A stretch of DNA of 39,168 nt from Opitutaceae bacterium UBA3033 (GTDB lineage: Bacteria > Verrucomicrobiota > Verrucomicrobiia > Opitutales > Opitutaceae), in assembly GCA_002367815.1 (NCBI GenBank), contig DFDG01000131.1:1-39168 (forward strand), given 5' to 3'. Each line of letters begins with the position of its first letter. Positions within the stretch are counted from its first letter, which is position 1. This document shows positions 31,909 through 39,168 of the stretch, piece by piece. Under the pieces are notes generated by a model that did no database searches, was not told the origin of the DNA, and worked only from the letters and a program-made list of their open reading frames with translations. A program made the translations under genes and the position numbers.

Positions 31909-34011
31909 TTATTTCCGTTGGGACGCGGGCCGCACGCCGCACTTGGACCAGTCCCACGGCTTGAAGCCGAGTTTGAGGGCGGGCGAGTTCTTGGCTAGCG
32001 TCCAGGTCTTCTTGCCCTCGGTGAGCTTCGGGTCGGCCACGACACTCAATTCATCGTGTCCTGCCGTTTTCCACTGCGTGAAACTGATCTTGAACGGCGC
32101 TTTTTCCGGATGCGTCTTGGGATGTCCGTTGGGCGGGAGTTTGCCGCCGGGGGACCAGAGACAGTTGGCATTGGCGACGAGGGCGCCCTTGGAAACATCG
32201 CCCTTGTAGCCGCCATAATAGAGCCGGCTGCTCGGGCCGAGCAGGATGTTCTGGATAAAGGTGGCGCTGAAATGCTCGGGTTCGACGCGCGAGACAGAGG
32301 CGAGGGCATTTTGACCGCGGGCAAAGATGTTGTGGCGCACAATATTCTCACGCGCGTAGTGGATGTTGAACGGGGCATCCTTCGTATCATGGACCAGGTT
32401 GTGTTCGATGATCAGGTGCGACGTGCCCTCATCGAGGTAGATGCCCCAGCCGCCATAATCATGTGACCAGATATGGTGCAGATGATTTCCCCGCACAACG
32501 GTGCCGGGTTGCACCCCGAGAGTATAAATGCCGCCCATATCGCTGAGGATACCAGCGCCGATGTCGTGGATCAGATTGTGCTCAATGACGTTGTTGCGCG
32601 AAGGTGTCTCGCGGAAACCCCAGGTCCAGCCGGTGGAGATTCCGGTGTAGCAGGAGTGATGGATGTGATTGTGCGCGACGAGACAGTCGAAGGCATGGGT
32701 GAGAAACACGCCCACGCCCTGGTGGAAGATGCGGCCGATGTCGTAAATGTGATTATCGGTGATACGGAGATGGCCGGTACGTCCGTCGATGTGTCCATCT
32801 AGGTCGGTGCCACCCCCGCGAATCCCCCCGGCGCCCAGATCATGCAGGTGGTTGCCCACCGCTGAGCAATTGCGGCAACCTTCCTCAAACTCCAGGCCGT
32901 AAAGTCCGGCGTGTTCGATCGTGCAATCGGTGACGGCACAATCACGTGCTCCGCGAAATACCACCGCACCCGGCACGAAGTTTGCCGCCTGCACACTGCC
33001 ACCGATCGGATAGTCTTCGCCGTAGGGCTTGTGGTGCGAGGGCAGGGTCGCGAGCGGTGAAAACCAATCGGCATGACGGAAGGTCAGGCCTTCGAAGTTT
33101 AAACCGGTCACAAGGGTGGTGGCATGCGGATCAACCGGCGTGCCCGCATCATTGAAGAATTGGCCGCTGGCCTGCAAGAAGGCGAGCACGCGTGGGGCGT
33201 GAATTGTGGTGTTGGCGGGAGTCTCGCCCGGACGGGGCAGATAGTAAATCCGACCGGTTTCGCGATTGAGATACCATTCACCGGGATCGGTCAGGGCTTC
33301 GAAGAGATTGTCGATGTAATAGCGGGCCAACTCGCGATTGCCGAACATGTTCTCATGCGATTCATACAGGCAGAAAGCGGAACGGCGGGCAAACCGCAGC
33401 CAACCGGTGCGCGGGTTGAGTTGGGGGCGCGGCAGCCGTTCCTCGATCCAGTAATGCATCACCACAAACTCGGCATCACCGAGTGAATCCCAGTTTTGCA
33501 CGTCGCCGGCCTTGGGTTTGAAGGTGTCGCGCCCGGCAAAAAGATCGGTTTGTTCCGGGTGTTTGATCTCGCCGATGCGCAGCACGTTCTTCGCGCCCTT
33601 GGCGTCAGGCGTGAATTTGGGAAAACGGGCTCGGGGCGCGCGTTGACCGTTGACGAAGAGGGAACGGAAATTCCAATTGCCCGCAGCGACTTCGGGGAGA
33701 TCAAGCGTCCATTCGGTGCGACCGTTGCGCTCGCCGACTTTCCAGCCGGTGAGTTGCTTGCCCCCATCAAAAACAGGGGCTGCCTTTGGTGCGGCCACAT
33801 AACTGGTGTGGGAGTCCTCCGGCTTGAACTTGACGATTTCGTTCAGTTCATAGTGGCCGTCGTGCACCAGCACTGTGACGGACTCGCTTAGTTTGCCGGC
33901 GACGCGCAGCGCCCGGAGATTGTCCCGAGCACCGGCGAGGGTGCCCCAGGGCTGTTTGGAGGTGCCGGCGGCCCGATCACGGCCGCGCGGGGAGAGGTGG
34001 TAGGTAGTCAT
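31909..34011 (-). CDS. Right-handed beta-helix repeat protein
   Basis: A 700-aa protein. The opening TYHLSPRGRDRAAGTSKQPW resembles the start of many parallel beta-helix proteins (Y-V-S-P-x-G-x-D-x-x-x-G-T-x-x-x-P). A ~180-residue insert domain (VFDGGKQLTGW, FVNGQRAPRARFP, WYLNRETGRIYYLPRPGE) precedes a beta-helix of repeated N-H-I/L-H-D/H turns (NHLHDLGAGGIRGGG, DNHIYDIGRIFHQGVG, HNLIHDIGAGILSD, NHLHHIW, HNLVHDTKDAPFNIH). Such proteins are polysaccharide lyases, epimerases or glycosidases; the metal or catalytic residues cannot be assigned by eye. No signal peptide is visible from ATG 34011, nor from the longer frame to 34167. A carbohydrate-related role is inference. It diverges from the RNB gene. 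Confidence 0.85.
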   Translation of the reverse strand: MTTYHLSPRGRDRAAGTSKQPWGTLAGARDNLRALRVAGKLSESVTVLVHDGHYELNEIVKFKPEDSHTSYVAAPKAAPVFDGGKQLTGWKVGERNGRTEWTLDLPEVAAGNWNFRSLFVNGQRAPRARFPKFTPDAKGAKNVLRIGEIKHPEQTDLFAGRDTFKPKAGDVQNWDSLGDAEFVVMHYWIEERLPRPQLNPRTGWLRFARRSAFCLYESHENMFGNRELARYYIDNLFEALTDPGEWYLNRETGRIYYLPRPGETPANTTIHAPRVLAFLQASGQFFNDAGTPVDPHATTLVTGLNFEGLTFRHADWFSPLATLPSHHKPYGEDYPIGGSVQAANFVPGAVVFRGARDCAVTDCTIEHAGLYGLEFEEGCRNCSAVGNHLHDLGAGGIRGGGTDLDGHIDGRTGHLRITDNHIYDIGRIFHQGVGVFLTHAFDCLVAHNHIHHSCYTGISTGWTWGFRETPSRNNVIEHNLIHDIGAGILSDMGGIYTLGVQPGTVVRGNHLHHIWSHDYGGWGIYLDEGTSHLIIEHNLVHDTKDAPFNIHYARENIVRHNIFARGQNALASVSRVEPEHFSATFIQNILLGPSSRLYYGGYKGDVSKGALVANANCLWSPGGKLPPNGHPKTHPEKAPFKISFTQWKTAGHDELSVVADPKLTEGKKTWTLAKNSPALKLGFKPWDWSKCGVRPASQRK

Positions 34012-34250
34012 AAAAGCGAGCTGAGCCAAACGGAATGGAGGTGGGTTTGCGAAAGAAAAGCGGTGAGGAATTGCGATATGCCACAGGAAATCGTGAACCG
34101 GGGTTATCGCAGTTTCGGTGGCGGGCTCGCCGGGCAGTGGGACCTGCGCGTCACCATTATTGGCCATGGTAAAAGGTGATTGGTATCAGGTAATCTTTCG
34201 CTGTTCGGCTTGCGCCGGTGGGGCATACCAAAATAAGGTCGGGCTACCCC

Positions 34251-35726
34251 ATGATGACTCCTACCGGCGGTAAACACGGCACCCTTTTGCAACAGATCGC
34301 GCATCGCGTGATGATTGAGCGGGGTTTGGAACCCGATTTCCCCTTGGCGGCCCAAGAGGAACTTGCTCGCATTCAGGGTCAGGCAATTGATATCGGAGGA
34401 GCGGTGGTTGATCTGCGCGCACTGCCCTGGTGTTCGATTGACAATGATGATACGCGCGACATCGATCAGATTTCAGTAGCCGAGGCGCTGCCCGATGGAG
34501 CAGTGCGATTGATGGTCGGAGTGGCGGATGTGACCGCGCTGGTTCGTCCGCACACGGCCATCGATAAGCATGCCCAACACAACACGACTTCGGTCTACAC
34601 GGCCGCGCAGATTTTCCCGATGTTGCCGGAAAAGCTTTCGACCGATCTGACCTCGCTCAATCCCCACCTTGATCGGCGGGCCGTGGTGGTGGACATGGTG
34701 TTTGATCGGGAGGGCCTTCCGGTTTCCTCGGGGGTGCGGGAGGCTTTGGTGCACAACCATGCCCAATTGGCCTATGACAGTGTGGCGGCTTGGCTCGACG
34801 GCTCCGCTGCCATGCCAAGGGCAATGGCGGCCTTGTCCGGGCTCGATGAGAATATTCGTCTGCAGGTGCGGGTGGCCAAGCAATTGAAAGCGCAGCGGCA
34901 TACTCGAGGGGCGCTGTCGTTCGAAACGATTCGCGCCCGGCCGGTTTTTGAAGGGGAGGTGTTGATGGATCTGGCGGAGGACACGAAGAACGTGGCGAAG
35001 GAATTGATCGAGGATCTGATGATCGCGACCAACGGCGTGGTGGCCCGTTTTCTGGCGGCCAAGAACTTTCCCAGTGTGCGCCGCGTGGTGCGCACGCCGA
35101 AGCATTGGGATCTCATCGTGGAACTGGCGGCGGAACATGGCACGGAGCTGCCCTTGGCTCCCGACGGCCCGGCGCTGGAAGCGTTTTTGATCGCGGCTCG
35201 CGCGGCCGATCCGGTTCGCTTTCCCGATCTCTCACTCAGCGTGATAAAGTTGATGGGTGCAGGGGAATATGTGCTCGAATTGCCCGGCGGGCATGCACCC
35301 GGACATTTCGGCCTGGCGGTACGACACTACTCGCACTCGACCGCGCCCAATCGTCGTTATCCCGACATCATCACTCAGCGGTTGTTGAAGGCGGCCTTGG
35401 CCGGCCAGCCACCGCCCTACGGCAATGAGGAACTTTCCGCCCTCGCGCTGCACTGCACCGAACAGGAGAATGCGGCAAAAAAAGTGGAACGGCAGGTTGA
35501 GAAATCAGCCGCCGCCATGCTGCTCGCTCCGCGTGTCGGCCAGACCTTTGCCGCCTTTGTTACCGGGGCCTCGAGCAAGGGCACCTGGGTGCGACTGATT
35601 CATCCGCCGGTCGAAGGCAAGCTGGTCCAAGGTGGTTCCGGTTTGAAAGTGGGTCAAAATCTCCACGTGCGATTACTGCACACCAACGTGGACCGCGGTT
35701 TCATCGATTTCGCGCGGGTGAAATAG
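34251..35726 (+). CDS. RNB-family exoribonuclease (RNase II/R-like)
   Basis: A 491-aa RNase of the RNB family, which degrades RNA from the 3' end. The catalytic core runs from SIDNDDTRDIDQISVAE (62-78) through VGVADVTALV, HNTTSVYT, FPMLPEKLSTDLTSLN and HYSHSTAPNRRYPDII. An S1-like strand region follows (TFAAFVTGASSKGTWVRLI, then KVGQNLHVRLL). Aligned to RNase II, the four metal-binding Asp positions are Asp64, Asp70, Asp72 and Gln73; the last is Asp in RNase II. Other bacterial RNB proteins with a DNDDxxDxDQ sequence exist, as I recall, so this may be a subfamily trait. The usual N-terminal cold-shock domains are missing. The ATG at 34251 is preferred over GTG 34218. Confidence 0.88.
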   Translation: MMTPTGGKHGTLLQQIAHRVMIERGLEPDFPLAAQEELARIQGQAIDIGGAVVDLRALPWCSIDNDDTRDIDQISVAEALPDGAVRLMVGVADVTALVRPHTAIDKHAQHNTTSVYTAAQIFPMLPEKLSTDLTSLNPHLDRRAVVVDMVFDREGLPVSSGVREALVHNHAQLAYDSVAAWLDGSAAMPRAMAALSGLDENIRLQVRVAKQLKAQRHTRGALSFETIRARPVFEGEVLMDLAEDTKNVAKELIEDLMIATNGVVARFLAAKNFPSVRRVVRTPKHWDLIVELAAEHGTELPLAPDGPALEAFLIAARAADPVRFPDLSLSVIKLMGAGEYVLELPGGHAPGHFGLAVRHYSHSTAPNRRYPDIITQRLLKAALAGQPPPYGNEELSALALHCTEQENAAKKVERQVEKSAAAMLLAPRVGQTFAAFVTGASSKGTWVRLIHPPVEGKLVQGGSGLKVGQNLHVRLLHTNVDRGFIDFARVK

Positions 35727-35788
35727 GGGCCCCGTTTTCCCTTTGAAACGAACGGGTTTCGTCCAGAGTTAGTCGGAACCGTGTTGGT

Positions 35789-37400
35789 TCAAAGCACCGG
35801 GGATGCGGCGGCGCGATCCGCCTGTTGCAATCGCAACCGGGTGTAGTGGATGGAGGCTTCCAGATCGTTTTGCGTTTCCAACAGGTTCTGTAGTTTTTGC
35901 ATCAACAATGGATTGTCGGGTTGGTTGACCAACAGTTGTTGGGTGCCCGCGATGGTGGTATCGGTTCTTCGCATACTACTGAGTCGGGATTTGTTGTTAC
36001 GCTCGAGATCACTACGCAGCGCCGATCCGAGTTCTTTCCGTATTTGGTCTAGGAATTTTCGACTGCTGCCCTTGGGCCCGAACAGCAAATACTGCGCATT
36101 GGCCACGGCGGTCTTGGTATCGGGCGTGTAGTTCAAACCGGGTCCCGCCGGATAGCCGTGCAAGTCCGGCATGAACGGCAGCATGTCGGGCGGGGGTTCC
36201 ACCCCGACGACAGTGGGGAGAAATCGACTGATGGTGGTGAACTTCCGTGAGGAATTTTTACAGGTCAGATAATGCAGAAAATCCAGCGCGATGCCCGGAT
36301 GCAGGGAAGCCTTGGTGACGCCAAAACTGCCATAGCTGCGCAGGCTGCCCTCAGAACTGCGGGCCACCATCTGGGCGCCAAAGCGCAGGTCAGCGGGATC
36401 GGGTTGGGGACTGCGGAAGACGCCGGTGCGAAACTTGATCTGGTCAAAGATGCCGGTGGCCTGACCGCTGAATCCCATCAACATGACGGCCCGTTTTTGC
36501 ACGAAACAAAAGTGCGCTTGATCGTGCTCGAACTGGGCAAAGCCGGAGGGGAATAATTGGCCGGCTTCGCGCCATAGATCGGCGACCGCCTGCAGGGTGG
36601 GACCATCGACGGTCAAGTCGCCTTTGAGGTAGGCCAGATACAAATCCTCAATCGCTGCGGGGGGAAGGCAGCCCGGTGCCGGGATTAAATATGCTGGCGA
36701 GGCGTTGGGTCTGCGAGCGCAGCAGATCATCGAGCATCAAAATGGATGTCAGGGATGAACCGGCGATCGGTCCAATATCTTCACCCGAGAGCCGGGTGTA
36801 TTCTCTGACCGTGCCACACAATGCCTGCAGCTCGGCAAAATTTTCCGGCAGATGCTCGGTGCTGGTGATTTTTTGCAACAGCTCCAGATTGCAATAGATC
36901 CGGATAGTGCCGGTGAACAGCGAGGCCCCATAGCATTCAAATGTTTCCTGATTAAAGCTGGTCACCATGCCGTCGTTGAACGTATTTCGCCAGGGCAAAC
37001 CCGCCAACGCCGTGCCCCGATTGTCAGGGTTGGGTTTGTTCACTTCGGCGGTAATGGGGCGGAAATACACGAGCTGGGTTCCTCCCACCCCCAAGCCAAT
37101 TTGCACCAGGTCGGGGGCCGAACCACCGACGAGTTAGGTGGAAGTCCATTGGCGGTAAATGCGAATGGGGATAGGCAACTGCTCGATACGGACTTCGGGA
37201 TGCAATTCCTCATAGTCGCGCGCCAAAACATCAAAGGCCTCGCGCACGCCGGATTCCAACTGCCAATGGGAAAACCGGATGGTGATGCGATCTGGATCAT
37301 GATTGGCCAGCGAGGAACGTGCGACTTGCCAAACGCTCAGCCCCAAGGTGAATCCGCCCAAGATTATAAACAGACCGATTCGTAAGCGCTGGAGGCTCAA
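35789..37400 (-). pseudogene. Extracellular solute-binding protein, broken by a stop and a frameshift
   Basis: An ABC-transporter sugar-binding protein (family 1 type) cut by two lesions. It starts at TTG 37400 with a membrane anchor or signal (GLFIILGGFTLGLSVW), then ITIRFSHWQLESG and RIYRQWTST. A TAA follows in frame (37134-37136), and the same frame continues LVGGSAPDLVQIG, TAEVNK, FNDGMVTSF and MLDDLLRSQTQRLASIF. CAA (Gln) at the TAA would restore the normal T-Q-L-V-G-G text. A second lesion is a run of six C on the coding strand (36659-36664). One C fewer joins GTGLPSP to AAIEDLYLAYLKGDL and the rest to 35789. The C-terminal part includes KASLHPGIALDFLHYLTC and a coiled-coil-like end. 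Overlaps the TPR pseudogene as TTGA. Confidence 0.88.
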
Positions 37401-38206
37401 AGCTTCATCTCCTTTTCAAGTGCAACCAGTCGACGTTGAATTTCCTCGCTCGCGGCTTCGCGCGAGAAATCCTGCAGGTAACGGGTGTAGTAGTGTTGCG
37501 CTTCGGTTTTGAGTCCAAGCGCCCGCGCCGATTCCGCCAACTGGATCAACACCACACTTTGGCGCATGATTCGATTGATTAGACCGGCGTCGTCGCAGTA
37601 TTTCAGATGGGGAAAGGCCCTGACTTTGTCCTGACGCAAATTGAGCAAGGCATCGGCCAACACGAGCAGGGTATCACGTTGCGCCGCGGTCGTCTGAAGA
37701 TTTGGCCGCAGGGCTTGGAATTCGGCGTAGTGCTCTTCCCATGTCTCCGGGGGTACGTCGTCATAGAGCAGCAAGAAGGCCAATTTGGGCGCGGCGAATT
37801 CAGCTACGGGGTGTCCCGGGTGATCCCTCAATAGCTGACGATAAATCGAGATGGCCGACTGACGATTGGGTTCATCGGCATGCGCTTCGAGCAGACGTGC
37901 TTGGTAGTAAGTGGCGGCGATGCCGTAATCATCATCCGGATTTTCATCAATCAAGGCGGTCAGTAATTGTTGGGCCTCATTGAAATTGGTTTTGGTGCGG
38001 GGCTCGATCGTAAACAGCGCCAGGGCCACGCCCAATCTGGCTTCACGGTTATCGGATCAGGAAAATAACTTTCGGGCAGAAATCGGGTCCAGCACCGTGA
38101 GTTTTTGCCACCCGTTTATTTCCGGTTCCGGAGTGCCTGAGACAATAATCGAGCCAAAGAAAAACCCGGCGATCAGAGCAGCGGGGTATGGCACACGTGT
38201 GGTCAT
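37397..38206 (-). pseudogene. Exported TPR-type protein, broken by an in-frame stop
   Basis: From ATG 38206 the frame reads MTTRVPYPAALIAGFFFGSI (signal peptide), then EINGWQKLTVLDPISARKLFS, then TGA (38057-38059). The same frame continues REARLGVALALFTIEP, NFNEAQQLLTALIDENPDDDY, ATYYQARLLEAH, AISIYRQLLRDHPGHPVAEFAAPKLAFLL and HYYTRYLQDFSREAASEEIQRR. The tandem helix pairs are of tetratricopeptide type. Apart from the stop, the whole sequence looks conserved and unshifted (270 codons). Its end overlaps the solute-binding-protein start. A TTG after the stop (38035) could start a leaderless 212-aa fragment, which would not be exported. Probably a partner of the transporter below it, both now decayed. 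Confidence 0.82.
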
Positions 38207-38273
38207 CAAAAAGGGGCGATCCAAATCTATACCCGCCAAGGTTTCACTGCGAGAGCGGAACTTCCTATGGGCA

Positions 38274-38305
38274 CAAAAAACGCGGACAAAAAAATGTCCG
38301 CGTTT
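38274..38305 (-). terminator. Rho-independent terminator after the thioredoxin gene
   Basis: An 11-bp perfect stem (38278-38288 with 38295-38305) closes a loop of six A (T on the minus strand). On the minus strand the stem runs straight into a T tract (complement of 38275-38280). It lies 23 bases past the thioredoxin stop and separates that gene from the decayed TPR/solute-binding pair. Confidence 0.87.
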
Positions 38306-38328
38306 GAGATTAGTGGAGACGATCGGTC

Positions 38329-38751
38329 TTATTCGAACCAATCCGTCACCATATCGCGCGCGGCATCACCCTCGGCCAACTTTTCTCCATCCGGGCCATA
38401 GACTTTGAAATGGGGGATGCTATTCATTTCATATTGGACAGCGACCGGGGATCTCCAGTCGATGCCTTTGTGACCCTCGCGATTGATATCCACTTTAACG
38501 ACCATGATGTCGTCGCGGTTGGCGTGCAGTTTGTCGAGGTAGGGAGAGATCGCGCGGCAAGGCGGGCAATACTCACTCGTGAAATCAAAGATCACGGTTT
38601 TACCCGGCACCAAATACTTGGTGATATCCACTTCCTCGCCGAAGGCGATCCGTTCGGGTTCAGCCGCTTTGGTAGCGCCGGCGAGCAGGGGCTGGGTCGC
38701 AAACGTGAGGACCGCGAGACCAAGCGTGAGGAGGATATTTAATTTTTTCAT
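38329..38751 (-). CDS. Exported thioredoxin-like protein
   Basis: A 140-aa protein with a signal peptide (ILLTLGLAVLTFATQPLLA) and one thioredoxin fold. The active site is Cys62-Pro-Pro-Cys65 (FTSEYCPPCRAISP), followed by MVVKVDINREG and the cis-proline strand NSIPHFKVYGPDG. Thioredoxin itself has CGPC; CPPC occurs in several exported oxidoreductases. A role in periplasmic or outer-membrane disulfide reduction or cytochrome c maturation is possible but unproven. The ATG at 38751 has no clear Shine-Dalgarno motif. It ends with a strong terminator. Confidence 0.9.
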   Translation of the reverse strand: MKKLNILLTLGLAVLTFATQPLLAGATKAAEPERIAFGEEVDITKYLVPGKTVIFDFTSEYCPPCRAISPYLDKLHANRDDIMVVKVDINREGHKGIDWRSPVAVQYEMNSIPHFKVYGPDGEKLAEGDAARDMVTDWFE

Positions 38752-38824
38752 AAGGGTGATCGGCCAATATCAGATGAATTTATTTAAAGATAACAACACC
38801 GATGACGATTTTCCGGGATGTATA

Positions 38825-39168
38825 TTAGAGAATAATAACTGGAATGGCCTCCGGCTGGGTGGTGAGTGAGCATTGCACCGATTGCCGAAGATGCGACCCG
38901 GTGATATTCCATTTGTTTTCGGCGTGACTGATTTCCAGCTTGCCGTGGTCAATGCCGTTTGGCGCCGCGGTGCACACGGTCAGGATTTCATGCGAGTTGG
39001 ATTCGGGGCATGAGACTTCCACAAAAGGGTAGTGCGCTTTATCGTCTCCGATGGGCAGATGCTTCACCTCGATGGTCCGGGTTTGTCGCGTGGCAACTTG
39101 GGCATGGAGACCGGCATGAGGACGAGTAATGCTAAAACCATGCTCGCAGGTCGCCGCGGCTCCGTGAT
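38825..39168 (-). CDS. Unknown protein, 5' part outside the window
   Basis: An open frame of at least 113 codons on the minus strand, running from the window edge to a stop at 38825. The visible end reads VKHLPIGDDKAHYPFVEVSC, then NSHEILTVCTAAPNGIDHGKLEIS, and SVQCSLTTQPEAIPVIIL. Many His residues and beta-strand-like spacing are seen, with no recognised motif. A GTG at 39067 could start an 80-aa form, but the frame continues without a stop to the window edge, so a longer protein is more likely. It lies 73 bases before the thioredoxin gene on the same strand. Confidence 0.5.
   Translation of the reverse strand, partial: HGAAATCEHGFSITRPHAGLHAQVATRQTRTIEVKHLPIGDDKAHYPFVEVSCPESNSHEILTVCTAAPNGIDHGKLEISHAENKWNITGSHLRQSVQCSLTTQPEAIPVIIL

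Noticed and set aside
34012..34250. Extension of the beta-helix gene and of the RNB gene into the divergent gap
   Set aside because: Both extra stretches look non-coding, and both genes have a better internal start.

Overview
The window looks like chromosomal DNA from a Verrucomicrobiota bacterium, most likely class Opitutae. This is inferred from gene content and protein style, not from a marker-gene search. It holds about 45 closely packed genes on both strands. The left 18 kb is almost entirely intact housekeeping genes. The right half mixes housekeeping genes with accessory and broken genes.

Layout. (1) 1-6907, + strand: the end of rplQ with a strong terminator, a small membrane zinc-ribbon gene, guaA, an exported protein of unknown role, then a tight hisD-hisC-hisB-hisH run. 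(2) 7054-9113: citrate synthase facing a minus-strand membrane protein. (3) 9169-13533: a compact five-gene operon, pdxJ-acpS-unknown-nnr-dprA, whose ends overlap or nearly touch. (4) 13539-16797: minus-strand genes (phytanoyl-CoA dioxygenase-like protein, HIT protein, unknown-nrdR-pabA) separated by two kinds of intergenic repeat. (5) 16861-18995: tgt and a UDP-glucuronate decarboxylase. (6) 18999-21298: a scrap zone with nagA, a muconolactone-isomerase-like gene, a 5'-truncated gene remnant and a ~183-bp IS3-type remnant with inverted ends. (7) 21299-25965: secA and lnt. (8) 26211-30725, + strand: a rhamnose-isomerase-type sugar isomerase, a broken SnoaL-like gene, a second PhyH-type dioxygenase, a hemolysin-III-family membrane protein and an exported FKBP-TPR protein. 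(9) 30827-34011, - strand: a VOC-fold gene damaged at its start, a TspO homologue and a large beta-helix protein. (10) 34251-39168: an RNB-family RNase, then minus-strand genes: a decayed TPR/solute-binding-protein pair, an exported thioredoxin, and a protein cut by the window edge.

How the genes work together. HisD, HisC, HisB and HisH belong to one pathway; hisA, hisF, hisG, hisI and hisE are not in the window. GuaA makes GMP and GltA feeds the TCA cycle. The pdxJ operon joins cofactor supply (PLP, holo-ACP, NAD(P)H repair) with DNA uptake/recombination (DprA). SecA and Lnt are both cell-envelope export functions. RhaI points to plant or algal sugar use.

Main points for a second look: the queuosine enzyme Tgt lacks all three zinc-site cysteines; three nonsense changes and two or three frameshifts hit four accessory genes in the last 12 kb while the housekeeping genes are intact; an IS3 deletion derivative and a gene stump lie beside nagA; two families of intergenic repeats occur; an RNase has Gln at a metal-site Asp; and nearly all starts lack a Shine-Dalgarno motif. 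I found no CRISPR array, rRNA, tRNA, prophage or obvious defence system, and no convincing new multi-gene system.
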